Positions 36,124 to 44,256 of a stretch of DNA of 64,000 nt are shown piece by piece. The translations under genes were made by a program, and so were the position numbers. Source of the stretch: GCA-2684655 sp045105235 (GTDB taxonomy: Bacteria > Planctomycetota > UBA1135 > UBA2386); the NCBI GenBank assembly GCA_045105235.1, contig JBGCDH010000032.1, forward strand, positions 62,001 through 126,000. The letters run 5' to 3'. The notes under the pieces are model-generated. The model worked only from the letters and a program-made list of their open reading frames with translations. It was not told the origin of the DNA and did not search any database. Position 1 is the stretch's first letter. The number at the start of each line of letters is the position of its first letter.

Positions 36124-36429
36124 CTACTCGTCTTCCGGATCGTCGTCGTCTTCATCGTCGTCGTCGATTTCCTCGAAGTCGTCGCTGTCCGAATCGTCGT
36201 CGTCGTCGAGATCATCGTCCTCGACCTCGTCATCATCGTCCCAGTCGTCATCGTCGACGTCACCGTCATCCTCGTCGTCCTCGTAGGACGCCAGGATCCG
36301 ATCCCAGTCGGCGACCTCGATGGTCGCGTTGCAGACGAGGCAGACGCTGTCGTTGTCGCGGAGGTCCTCGAGTTCCTCGACGTCGCGGTAGACCTTGCCG
36401 CATTCGCGGCATCGCACAGGCTTGCCCAT
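36124..36429 (-). CDS. Small zinc-ribbon protein with poly-acidic tail
   Basis: 101 residues from ATG 36429 (MGKPVRCREC). Four cysteines, C7-C10 and C30-C33, form a compact zinc ribbon (CREC, then CLVC). From residue 50 to the end the chain is nearly all Asp and Glu with a few Ser, Val, Leu and Trp. The net charge is strongly negative, as in some nucleic-acid-mimic or histone-chaperone-like tails. Similar small planctomycete proteins are annotated as hypothetical zinc-ribbon proteins, as far as I recall. It is 254 bases upstream of the response regulator on the same strand. Function unknown. Confidence 0.75.
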   Translation of the reverse strand: MGKPVRCRECGKVYRDVEELEDLRDNDSVCLVCNATIEVADWDRILASYEDDEDDGDVDDDDWDDDDEVEDDDLDDDDDSDSDDFEEIDDDDEDDDDPEDE

Positions 36430-36620
36430 GGCTCTTACTAGTTTGGTTTCAACGGGGCGGGCCCCGCCCGCGACGACGCGATGCTTACCCCGACGGTGCC
36501 ACAAGGCAATGCCCATGCTGCGGAATCTTGCTTTCGCGGTGCGGCAGCGTCATCGGCTTTTTGGAGGCCTGGCCATAGCCGCAGCCCAACTCAGCTTTCG
36601 CAGCGGATTGCGCCGATGAT

Positions 36621-37169
36621 GTGGGCGTGTCCAAGTCCGTTCCGACGATCCTCGTTTTTGGCGCGCTCGCGACGATTGCGCTCAGCCTGATGATGCGCCA
36701 CCTCGCCGACGTGAAGTCCGAGCGCGCGGGTTCGCCGTATGCGCCGGCGGTCGAGAATGCGCTCGGGTCCAAGGTGATCGGGTCGCTGCGCATCGAGCCC
36801 TCGGCCCGCGCCAAAGACCATGCGCCGCCAGACGAACTGGTGGTTCATGCGCGGGTTTCTCCTGGCGCAGCGGATCAGCGAACCGCGGATCGAGCCGGTC
36901 ATGCGCTCTGGCTCGGCGCGATGCGCGCCGGCCGTGCCCCGCGCGCCGTTGCGGTTGTCCTGACCGACGACGAGACGGGCGAGGAGCGATCGTTTGAGGT
37001 TGCTCGGCCGTTGGGGCGCCGCGCTCCGCAGCGTCAGGTCCCGCTGCCGAAAGCGGGATCGCCGGCGGAGTCGCCGCCCAAGCAGCAGCCGTCGCCTGCG
37101 AAACCGGCGGCCGAAACGACGCCCGCGAAAGTGCCTCCCAGGAGTGCGCCCGAAAAGCGCGTTCCATAG
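36621..37169 (+). CDS. Membrane-anchored hypothetical protein
   Basis: 182 residues from GTG 36621 (GTG 36627 also possible). One N-terminal membrane helix (PTILVFGALATIALSLMM), then a mixed alpha/beta region of about 90 residues (SKVIGSLRIEPSA, RAPRAVAVVLTDDETGEERSFEVA), then a Pro/Ala/Lys-rich disordered tail (PLPKAGSPAESPPKQQPSP). Probably tethered to the inner membrane with the rest in the periplasm. No family recognised. The coding call rests on codon bias and the membrane signal, so it is less certain than its neighbours. Confidence 0.5.
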   Translation: MGVSKSVPTILVFGALATIALSLMMRHLADVKSERAGSPYAPAVENALGSKVIGSLRIEPSARAKDHAPPDELVVHARVSPGAADQRTADRAGHALWLGAMRAGRAPRAVAVVLTDDETGEERSFEVARPLGRRAPQRQVPLPKAGSPAESPPKQQPSPAKPAAETTPAKVPPRSAPEKRVP

Positions 37170-37249
37170 GTCGCTCAGCAGCGGCGGTGGCATGGGCGCG
37201 GCACGTGCTGGGCAAGCCGAGGCGCTGCCGCGTTCGATAGTTCGACGAC

Positions 37250-38950
37250 ATGCCCGTCGCCGTCTGTTTTGCCTTTGCCGTCGCCGATGGCCTGACCCCC
37301 GTCGTGGGGGCGGCGCCGTTCGACGTTCTCGCGCGTCAGCTACCGCGTTTGCTCGTCGCGCGGCTCAACGGCGAGGGCGACAAGGGCCTGCGGTTCTTCC
37401 CGTTCCTGGGTCCTGTCGATGGCCAACGCAGCTTTCTGCGACTGCGTGAGCTGCTCGAGCCGAGTGCTCTTTGCGAGCTGCACAAGCAGGGTGATGTCGA
37501 GCTTCTGGTCGACGGCTTGGTGCTGCAGGATCGCCTGCAGTGGCGCGTGTTGGACGGTCACTCGGGCAAGGAACGGCTGCGACTTGAGCTGCCGTTCGAG
37601 GCCAAAGAACCGCTGGCGCTGCTATCGCGCCTCGAGTTTGAGATGGTCGGACTGTTGCAGTGGACGGGGCGCGCGGCCACGCCGCTCGCGCTGACGGATG
37701 CTGCGCTCGGCTGGTATCTTGTGCTCCGTGACGAGATGCTGCGGCGCGAAGCCAACCTGCCGGACGTCACGCCAGATCCGTTGCGTTGTGCGAATGAGTG
37801 CATCGCGTTGGCCTCCGACGATGACGATGTTCAGGACGTGGTGCTGGACTATTTGGCGCTGTTGCTGCGACGCAAGATCGAGCCCGCTCGCGTCGCTGCC
37901 GCCGCGCTGCAGTTGGCGCCGGCGCTGCGCGATCCGCGGCGGCTCGACCGCCTTGCTGGTTTGACGTTTGCGGCTGGCGAACGCGAACCCGCTGTCAAGC
38001 TGTTGGTCGACGCCGCGATCTTGGCGCCAACCGATGCAGAGCTGGTCGAGCGCGCCGCCGCGCTCGCGTTTCAGTTGGGGGATAATGGCGCCGTCAAACG
38101 TGCCGTCGAAGCCGCTCGAGGCGCCGGCTCGGTGACGCCAAAGATGATGGCCCAGCTTGCCGCGAGCTGCGATCGTTCTGGCGACCTGGAGCGTCGCCAA
38201 GAGCTCATTCAAGAGCTGCTCGGTTGCGATGAGCTGCCCGTGCCGGTTGCGCGGCTGGTTGTGTCGTTCTTGCTCGAAGAAGAGCAGCCGGCGCTGGCCC
38301 GCACCGTGCTCGAGCGTGCGTTGGCGCTCGCGCCGGATCAGGCGATGCTGCACTTTGAGCTCGGCCGTGCGTGCCTCATGCTCGACGATGTGGCCCGTGC
38401 CGGCATCGCCATGCAGCGCGCGATCGAGCTCGGTCTGCAGCCGGCGCTCCATACGCAGGCCGTGCGCATGCGGCGGCTGGCGGCTTCGCCCGGTCTTTGG
38501 CACGGCTCGCAGCTGGTCGAGAAGGCCTTGGCCGCCGGCGATCTTGGGGCGGCCCGCGACGCGATTCGTGCTCTGGTTCGCCGTGCCGCCAGCGTGGCAG
38601 AGTCTTGGTTGATGTATGGCGTTGTCGAACACAAGCGCGGCAAGCACCGTCGCGCCGAGCGTCTGCTGCGCCGCGCCCTCGATCTCGACGCGGATTGCGC
38701 CGAGGCCGCCAACCGCCTCGGGGTCGTGCTGCTGCAGGCGGGGCGGACCGCCGAGGGGACGCGCCACCTGCAGCGCGCCAACGAGCTTTCGCCTGACGAT
38801 ACGTCGACGTTGCTGCACCTCGCGCAGGCCACTGCGATCGAGGGCAGCCAGGACAAAGCGAACCAGCTCGTCGATCGCGCCGCGCAGCTGGGGGCCGACC
38901 CGCAGCTGGTAGAGGCCGTTCGCCGCGAAGTCGCGTCCGCCGTCAAATAG
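37250..38950 (+). CDS. Tetratricopeptide-repeat protein
   Basis: 566 residues, no signal peptide. The N-terminal 150 residues include FFPFLGPVDGQRSF and DVELLVDGLVLQDRLQWRVLDG, which look like a small alpha/beta domain such as that of TolB-type or adenylate-cyclase-associated proteins. From about residue 190 the chain is helical hairpins, with clear TPR units at 330-560: PALARTVLERALALAPDQ, AMLHFELGRACLML, AERLLRRALDLDADCAEAANRLGVVLLQAGR. Cytoplasmic scaffold role likely; no partner is indicated by the neighbourhood. Confidence 0.8.
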   Translation: MPVAVCFAFAVADGLTPVVGAAPFDVLARQLPRLLVARLNGEGDKGLRFFPFLGPVDGQRSFLRLRELLEPSALCELHKQGDVELLVDGLVLQDRLQWRVLDGHSGKERLRLELPFEAKEPLALLSRLEFEMVGLLQWTGRAATPLALTDAALGWYLVLRDEMLRREANLPDVTPDPLRCANECIALASDDDDVQDVVLDYLALLLRRKIEPARVAAAALQLAPALRDPRRLDRLAGLTFAAGEREPAVKLLVDAAILAPTDAELVERAAALAFQLGDNGAVKRAVEAARGAGSVTPKMMAQLAASCDRSGDLERRQELIQELLGCDELPVPVARLVVSFLLEEEQPALARTVLERALALAPDQAMLHFELGRACLMLDDVARAGIAMQRAIELGLQPALHTQAVRMRRLAASPGLWHGSQLVEKALAAGDLGAARDAIRALVRRAASVAESWLMYGVVEHKRGKHRRAERLLRRALDLDADCAEAANRLGVVLLQAGRTAEGTRHLQRANELSPDDTSTLLHLAQATAIEGSQDKANQLVDRAAQLGADPQLVEAVRREVASAVK

Positions 38951-39035
38951 GCGCGGCTGGCGTAGCGACGGCGTCTGGCCACCTTGAAGGCGGGAACTTG
39001 CTGGGCTGGGCGCGGCGTTGGGCTACAACACGGGC

Positions 39036-40241
39036 GTGACCGATGCCGACGTAAACTCCCTGCTCGCGCTCCGCGATGGCTTCCTCATCACGGGCCGCTG
39101 CAATTACCTCGTCAACAACTCGCTTGGCGCGATGCCCAAAGCGGCGCGCACGGCGATCGGCGATTTCGTTGAGGGCTGGGACTTTCGCGGCGTGCGCTCG
39201 TGGGGAGACGGCTGGTGGACGATGCAGGACGAAGTCGGCGACCTGATCGCGGGCGTGCTTGGCGTCGACGCCGGCACGGTTTCGATGCATCAAAACATCG
39301 CGGTCGCGCTGGAGATGATCCTGTCATGCTTCCGCTTTGACGGCCCCAAAAACGGCATCGTCTACGCGGATCGCAACTTTCCGAGCGACCAATACATCTA
39401 CGAGGCCCGCGCTCGCCACGGCGCCAAGCTGGTGCGCGTTCCGGCTGCTGCCGACGGCATCTCGACGGACGGTCAGCAGATCGCCGACGCGATCGACGAG
39501 ACGACGCTGATCGTTGCGATCGACCACGTGATGTTTCGCAGCTCGGCGATCGTCGACATCGAGCCGATCCTCGCCAAGGCCAACAAAGTCGGTGCGTTTG
39601 TCGTGCTCGACACGTTTCACTCCGTCGGCATTGTCCCGCTCGAGCTCAAGCAGTGGGGCGTGCATGCCGCGGTCGGCGGCGCGCTCAAGTGGCTGTGCGG
39701 CGGGCCGGGCAATTGCTTCCTCTACGTCGATCCGGATCGAGCCAAGGACATGGAACCGGCCTTTACGGGTTGGGCTGCGCACAAGGATCCGTTCGCGTTC
39801 TCGCCAAACGGGCAGGACTACCGCGACGACGGTGGCCGATTCTTTACCGGTACGCCCAACGTGCCGGCGCTCAGTGCGGGACGGGCCGGCATCGAGATCG
39901 TGGCGTCGGCCGGCAAGCACGCCGTGCGGGAGCGAAACCAAATGCTGACGGAGCTGTTGATCGAGCACGCGGATGCCTGCGAACTGCCGCTGCGGTCGCC
40001 GCGCGATGCCGACAAGCGTGGCGGCCACGTCGCGCTCGACGTTCCGCATGGCTACGAGGTGTGCCAGGCGCTGGCGGCTATGGACATCGTTGTCGACTAC
40101 CGCCCGGATGCCGGCCTTCGCATCGCGCCGCACTTCTACAACACGGTGGGCGAGGTCGAGCAGTGCGTGCAGGCGATTCGAGCCATTCTCGAAGACAAGG
40201 CCTACGAAGCATTCGTCGACCAAGAGCGCAAGCCGGGCTAG
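39036..40241 (+). CDS. kynU: Kynureninase-like PLP enzyme
   Basis: 401 residues from GTG 39036 (TTG 39018 is possible). It has the class V aminotransferase fold. The PLP lysine is Lys218 in GGALKWLCGGPGNCFLYV, matching the kynureninase K-x-LxGGPG signature. Other kynureninase-like segments are YLVNNSLGAMP, VRSWGDGWWTMQDEVGDL and TGTPNVPALSAG. It should cleave kynurenine to anthranilate and alanine in tryptophan breakdown. The next gene is a kynurenine-formamidase-type enzyme, which supports the assignment. Tryptophan 2,3-dioxygenase is not in the window. Confidence 0.85.
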   Translation: MTDADVNSLLALRDGFLITGRCNYLVNNSLGAMPKAARTAIGDFVEGWDFRGVRSWGDGWWTMQDEVGDLIAGVLGVDAGTVSMHQNIAVALEMILSCFRFDGPKNGIVYADRNFPSDQYIYEARARHGAKLVRVPAAADGISTDGQQIADAIDETTLIVAIDHVMFRSSAIVDIEPILAKANKVGAFVVLDTFHSVGIVPLELKQWGVHAAVGGALKWLCGGPGNCFLYVDPDRAKDMEPAFTGWAAHKDPFAFSPNGQDYRDDGGRFFTGTPNVPALSAGRAGIEIVASAGKHAVRERNQMLTELLIEHADACELPLRSPRDADKRGGHVALDVPHGYEVCQALAAMDIVVDYRPDAGLRIAPHFYNTVGEVEQCVQAIRAILEDKAYEAFVDQERKPG

Positions 40242-40278
40242 TCGCCCGTTTGCCCGCCGCCAACCCCTCGTCAAGCCG

Positions 40279-40920
40279 ATGCGCATCTGGGATATCAGCG
40301 AACCGATTGAGCCCGCGACGGCGACGTTTCCGGGCGACAACGCGTTTTCACGCGAAGAGGTCATGCGCATGGCGGATGGCGCTTCGTGCAACGTCTCGAC
40401 GATTCGCATGTCGGTGCACGTCGGCACGCATGCGGATTCGCCGCTCCACTACGATCCGGCGGGCATCGATTCGGCGTCGGTTGAGCTGTCGCCCTACCTT
40501 GGGCCCTGCTGTGTTCTCGACGTGCGGGGCGAAGGTTCGCCTGCGTTGATTTCGGCCGCAGCCTTGGCGGACGGCATTCCCGCTGGCTGCGAGCGTGTGC
40601 TGTTGCGCACGCAGCCGTCGCACGACCACACCCGCTTCGATCCCGGTTTTCCATCGCTTGGCGGGGCCGCGGCTGAAGTGCTTGTGCAGCGCGGTATTCG
40701 CCTCGTTGGCATCGATACGCCCAGCGTTGACCACGCCAGCAACCGCGAGCTCGACGGTCACCAGGCGCTCTATCGCGGCCGCATCGCGATCCTCGAGAAC
40801 CTTGATTTGCGCGACGTTCCGGCCGGCGGTGGCCAAAACTATGAGCTGATCGCGCTGCCGCTCAAACTCGTTGGTTGCGATGCGAGCCCCGTGCGTGCGA
40901 TCCTGCGAGAACTGCCATGA
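40279..40920 (+). CDS. kynB: Kynurenine formamidase / cyclase-family metal hydrolase
   Basis: 213 residues from ATG 40279. It belongs to the cyclase family (PF04199 type), with the zinc motif HVGTHADSPLHY (His47, His51, Asp53) and a second region RTQPSHDHTRFDPGFPSLG, then GIDTPSVDHASNRELDGHQAL and ILENLDLRDVP. This segment order is that of bacterial KynB, which hydrolyses N-formylkynurenine. It lies 37 bases after the kynureninase gene, and its stop overlaps the next start (ATGA). The generic alternative is another cyclase-family amidohydrolase. Confidence 0.85.
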   Translation: MRIWDISEPIEPATATFPGDNAFSREEVMRMADGASCNVSTIRMSVHVGTHADSPLHYDPAGIDSASVELSPYLGPCCVLDVRGEGSPALISAAALADGIPAGCERVLLRTQPSHDHTRFDPGFPSLGGAAAEVLVQRGIRLVGIDTPSVDHASNRELDGHQALYRGRIAILENLDLRDVPAGGGQNYELIALPLKLVGCDASPVRAILRELP

Positions 40921-41339
40921 CCAAACGCGCCGTCAACCCAGCTGCTCTCTCGGAGCCGATCGGCTTTGCCCACGCCTGGCTCGTCTCGCAAGAGGCTGCT
41001 TCCCAAGAAGCCGCTAGCGCGACGCTCTACCTCGCCGGCCAGTGCGGCTACGACAAGAGCGGCAAGGTGCTGCGCCCGGGCGACCTCGCCGGCCAGCTTG
41101 ACGACGCGATGGCCAATATTGCGCTGATCTTGGCCGATGCCGAGATGTCGTTCGAAGACGTGGTGCAGCTCAACTTCTACGTGACCAGCCGCGACGACTA
41201 CGCCACCGCGCGACGCGAATTCGGCAAGGTCTGGAAGAAGCACTGCGGTCGGCACTATCCGGGCATGGCGATGTTTCAGGTCGTGTCGCTGTTTGATCCC
41301 GATGCGCTGATCGAGATCCAGGGAATCGCGGCGCGATGA
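40917..41339 (+). CDS. Rid (YjgF/YER057c) family protein
   Basis: 140 residues from ATG 40917. The fold markers are YLAGQCGYDKSGKV, DLAGQLDDAMANIALILADAEMSFEDVVQLNFYVTSRDDY and a closing DPDALIEIQGIA. Members deaminate enamines or imines; some act as 2-aminomuconate deaminase in tryptophan/nitrobenzene pathways. The catalytic Arg of RidA (in a P-x-R-T/S motif) is not evident: the strand reads HYPGMAMFQVVS. This may be a non-RidA subgroup with a different role. Four-base overlaps on both sides tie it to the kyn genes. Confidence 0.85.
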   Translation: MTKRAVNPAALSEPIGFAHAWLVSQEAASQEAASATLYLAGQCGYDKSGKVLRPGDLAGQLDDAMANIALILADAEMSFEDVVQLNFYVTSRDDYATARREFGKVWKKHCGRHYPGMAMFQVVSLFDPDALIEIQGIAAR

Positions 41340-41713
41340 GTGCGCCGACCGCGGACTCGAGAGCCGCCTGGCGTCGCTTCAGCGTCGCGCTCGCGATCGC
41401 GGGCATTACGGCGTGCAGCAGCGAGTCGCCGTACCGGACCGAATTTGACGACAGCGCCGGATCGCTCGAGCTCGAGATTCTGGGCGACGGGTTTGTGCGC
41501 ACGGGCGGCCGCCGCATCGCGCTCGAGCGCGTCGTGTTGGAGCTGCGCCAGCGCGCTCGCGCCATGAGCGACGATCAGCTTGAGCGATTTGTCGTTCACG
41601 TTCGCTATGCCCCGGGGCTCAGCGGCGATGCGCGTCGGCACGCCGACGAGAACAACGAGCGTCTGCTGTTAGAACTCGACATCATGGACCTTGGGCAGGT
41701 GCGCTACCCGTAG
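41336..41713 (+). CDS. Small putative lipoprotein
   Basis: 125 residues, overlapping the Rid gene by 4 bases. N-terminal hydrophobic segment with a lipobox-like ITACSS (Cys27). The mature part is charged alpha/beta (SLELEILGDGFVRTGGRRIALERVVLELRQRARAMSDDQLERFVVHVRYAPG), faintly like the periplasmic half of ExbD/TolR proteins. Its link to kynurenine metabolism is only positional. Confidence 0.55.
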   Translation: MSAPTADSRAAWRRFSVALAIAGITACSSESPYRTEFDDSAGSLELEILGDGFVRTGGRRIALERVVLELRQRARAMSDDQLERFVVHVRYAPGLSGDARRHADENNERLLLELDIMDLGQVRYP

Positions 41714-41770
41714 TGGGGGCGGCTGCCGCGACTTCTTGCTCTCGCCTGCTCCCGCTCGCTCGACCCAAAC

Positions 41771-42454
41771 ATGGACCTGCTTCGCCGCCATAGCCCTCCC
41801 GAGCTCATCGTCTTCGACGTCGATGGCACCCTGCACGATACCTTTGCCTGGTGGGCGCCCGTGATCCGGGCTGGGGTGCAGCGCTTCGCTGAGCAAGAGG
41901 GGCTTGAGCTGGCCGTGCCCGACACGCGCGAAGCCGAGGCGGTCGTCGGGATGAAGGACGCCGGCGTGTGGGCGCCGTTTTTGCCGGAGGAGCTCAAGCA
42001 TCGCTGGCTCGACCTGCGCGCCGTGGTTTTGCCCATGGAGGTCGACGAAGTCTGCCGCGGCGTCGACTACCTGTTTGCCGGCGTGCGCGAGCTGCTGCTG
42101 CATCTGCGCCAGATCGGCGTGCGTGTTGCCCTGGCCAGCAACTGCCGCAGCACCTACATGGGGGCCATGATGGAAGGCCAGGGTCTGCGGGCGCTGACCG
42201 ACTGGCAGTTTTGCCTCGATAGCGAAGGCGTTGACACCAAGACGGACATGCTGCGGTTGGCCCGCGAGGCGGCTGGCGCCGAGCGCATCGTGATGGTGGG
42301 GGACCGCGAGCCGGACCACGAGGCTGCCCAGGCGCACGGGTGGCCGTTTGTCTGGCGGCGCAACGATCGCTGCCAGATTGACGCGGACTGGGTCTGGAAT
42401 GGCGATGGCAACGAGTTCTTGGCCGCTCTTGGGCTGGCCGAGATGCCGAGCTAG
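41771..42454 (+). CDS. HAD-superfamily phosphatase
   Basis: 227 residues. Motif I is FDVDGTLHD (Asp16 nucleophile, Asp18). Motif II is ALASNC, the lysine is probably in DTKTDMLRL, and motif IV is MVGDREPDHEAA. A helical cap lies between motifs I and II, as in phosphoglycolate-phosphatase-like enzymes. Cytoplasmic phosphomonoesterase; substrate not readable. It follows the small lipoprotein by 57 bases. Confidence 0.88.
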   Translation: MDLLRRHSPPELIVFDVDGTLHDTFAWWAPVIRAGVQRFAEQEGLELAVPDTREAEAVVGMKDAGVWAPFLPEELKHRWLDLRAVVLPMEVDEVCRGVDYLFAGVRELLLHLRQIGVRVALASNCRSTYMGAMMEGQGLRALTDWQFCLDSEGVDTKTDMLRLAREAAGAERIVMVGDREPDHEAAQAHGWPFVWRRNDRCQIDADWVWNGDGNEFLAALGLAEMPS

Positions 42455-42658
42455 ATGTCTGTCGGCCGGCCGGCGGCAAGCCTGCGGCAGGCGGGCTGCC
42501 CAGGAATCTTCATATTTCGCTTTGGCGAAACGTTGCGCGGTCGAGCCGTGCAGGTCGATCCGAAGTGCTGCGCGATCAATCCAGAATAGACTCGGGAGGC
42601 TTCGTTAACCGCGAAGCCGAAGCCGCAGCCCCGCCGCAAACCCGAACGCCCGTCACTC

Positions 42659-43063
42659 ATGGAACAAGTCGTCATGCTGGTATTGCCCGTGTTGGGCATC
42701 ATCTTTGGCTATGCGCTCATCAAGAGCTTCATGGACCAGCGGGCTGAGGCGCGGATCGAGCGCGTCAAGCTGCTCGAAGAGGCGCTGCGCAACCCGGCGA
42801 TGGATCGGCCGACGATCGAGTCCCTGACCTACCAGCTCACCGGTGCCCGTTCCCGCGAGCGGGGCTCCTCGCGCTTGATGGCGGTGGTGCTGGCGATCGG
42901 CTGGATCACGCTCTTCTCGGGGATCGGTGGGCTGGTCTACGGGGAATGGGTGCATGACGAGGACTCATCGGGCGGCGGCGTTGCCGCGGCAATCATCGGC
43001 TTTGGCCTGGTGACGTATCCGTTCGCGCTGCGTGAGCTCACGGCTCGTAGTCCTGCGTCTTAG
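42659..43063 (+). CDS. Small membrane protein (paralogue 1)
   Basis: 134 residues. Three predicted membrane helices: VVMLVLPVLGIIFGYALI, MAVVLAIGWITLFSGIGGLV and a weaker AAAIIGFGLVTYPFAL. A conserved cytosolic helical segment sits between the first two (RIERVKLLEEALRNPAMDRPTIESLTYQL). It shares layout and this middle motif with the next gene. Similar small proteins are often seen near planctomycete ECF-type regulators, but no sigma factor is adjacent here. Function unknown. Confidence 0.65.
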   Translation: MEQVVMLVLPVLGIIFGYALIKSFMDQRAEARIERVKLLEEALRNPAMDRPTIESLTYQLTGARSRERGSSRLMAVVLAIGWITLFSGIGGLVYGEWVHDEDSSGGGVAAAIIGFGLVTYPFALRELTARSPAS

Positions 43064-43110
43064 AGCGGTCCTGCTTCCTAGAACGCCCAGCTCCCTCGGA
43101 GGCCTCGATC

Positions 43111-43542
43111 ATGATTGCTTTGCTCTTGCCGATTGGCATTGTCGCGCTCCTGTTCGCCGCGGTATCGGCGATGACCAGTCGCTCGCGCGACGATCAGCAA
43201 CGCCAGCAGCGGCTCGACTTGATGCAGAATGCCCTGGAGCGTGGCGATCTCGACGTTGCGACGCGCCGCGAACTGCTCGCCGTGCTGCGTCGCGACCACG
43301 AACGTCCGAGCGCGCTATCGTTTTTGTCGAGCGGCGCGTGGTGGCTGCAGGCGGCCCTTGGGCTTGGCTGGTGCACGTTTGTCGTTTGCGGCGGCGCTGC
43401 GCTGCTCAGCTACTGCCACGTGCTGCGGCTGCCGTTTGCGCTGACGCTGCCGCCGACGCTCGTGGGCCTGGCGCTGATGACGCTGCCGGCCGCGCTCGGT
43501 GAACTGCGCCGTCGCGACCGGCCGCTGGCTTCCACTCGCTAG
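43111..43542 (+). CDS. Small membrane protein (paralogue 2)
   Basis: 143 residues. A good GGAGG Shine-Dalgarno sequence lies 8 bases before the ATG. The layout copies the preceding protein: N-terminal helix (LLLPIGIVALLFAAVSAM), a soluble segment RQQRLDLMQNALERGDLDVATRRELLAVLRRD, then two C-terminal helices (LGWCTFVVCGGAALL, PTLVGLALMTLPAAL). The stop codon lies inside the first of three 16-base tandem repeats. Function unknown. Confidence 0.65.
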   Translation: MIALLLPIGIVALLFAAVSAMTSRSRDDQQRQQRLDLMQNALERGDLDVATRRELLAVLRRDHERPSALSFLSSGAWWLQAALGLGWCTFVVCGGAALLSYCHVLRLPFALTLPPTLVGLALMTLPAALGELRRRDRPLASTR

Positions 43543-43581
43543 CGAACAGACTCGCTAGCGGACAGACTCGCTAACGGGCAG
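43534..43581. repeat. Three 16-bp tandem repeats
   Basis: Units ACTCGCTAGCGAACAG, ACTCGCTAGCGGACAG and ACTCGCTAACGGGCAG run head to tail. The first covers the stop codon of the upstream membrane-protein gene, and the last ends 4 bases before the SprT-like GTG start. Confidence 0.9.
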
Positions 43582-43585
43582 TAGT

Positions 43586-44224
43586 GTGGTCGATGAGGCG
43601 CTACGATCTCCGACTGCCGTGTCCTCCGTCGAAGAGCTAGAGCTGCCGGGCAACGATCGCCTGCGCGCCCGCGCCGCCGAACTGTTTCGGTTGTGGCGCG
43701 TGCTCGACACCGACGTCGACGTGCGCTGGAACGCGCGGCTTTCGACAACGGCAGGCCAAGCCTACGTGCAAAGCGGTCGCATCGAGCTCAACCCGCGGCT
43801 TCTGGCGCGCTGGCCGGATCGCATCGATGGCGTGCTGGTCCACGAGGCCGCGCACGTCGCCGCCTTTCGGCTCTTTGGCGAGCATGCCCAGGCGCACGGG
43901 CGGCACTGGCGCTCGCTGATGCGGTTGGCCGGGCTGCCGCCAGACATCACCCACGACATGCCGGTCGACGACCTGCGGCGAAGCCGTCGCAAATCGAAGC
44001 CAACTACGTCGCGCGCAGCCGCCAAGAGCCGCCCGTATATCTACCTTCGGCTTTGCGGTGCCTGTGGGGACCGGGTCGTCGTGCGGGCCGTTCGCTACGG
44101 GCGTTGCCATGGCTGCGGGGCGCGCGGCGGCGAATATCTGGTCGTCAAGACCCGCGATACCCAGGCCGGCCGGCTCGCGCTCGAGCGCATGACCGAGCAG
44201 CAGGTTCGTGCGCGCTTTGCGTAG
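43586..44224 (+). CDS. SprT-like zinc metalloprotease
   Basis: 212 residues from a GTG. The metalloprotease motif HEAAH is at 86-90, followed by HAQAHGRHWRSLM with further His ligands, as in SprT/Spartan-type domains. After a basic linker (RRSRRKSKPTTS) comes a zinc ribbon with CGAC and CHGC pairs. Human Spartan cleaves DNA-protein crosslinks. The bacterial SprT role is less defined. No signal peptide. Confidence 0.85.
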   Translation: MVDEALRSPTAVSSVEELELPGNDRLRARAAELFRLWRVLDTDVDVRWNARLSTTAGQAYVQSGRIELNPRLLARWPDRIDGVLVHEAAHVAAFRLFGEHAQAHGRHWRSLMRLAGLPPDITHDMPVDDLRRSRRKSKPTTSRAAAKSRPYIYLRLCGACGDRVVVRAVRYGRCHGCGARGGEYLVVKTRDTQAGRLALERMTEQQVRARFA

Positions 44225-44256
44225 CTGTCGTCGCCGGCCTACTGTGGGCGCACGCT

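Noticed and set aside
35464..36441. Plus-strand Val/Ile-rich frame
   Set aside because: It is the antisense reading of the poly-Asp/Glu gene and the response regulator.
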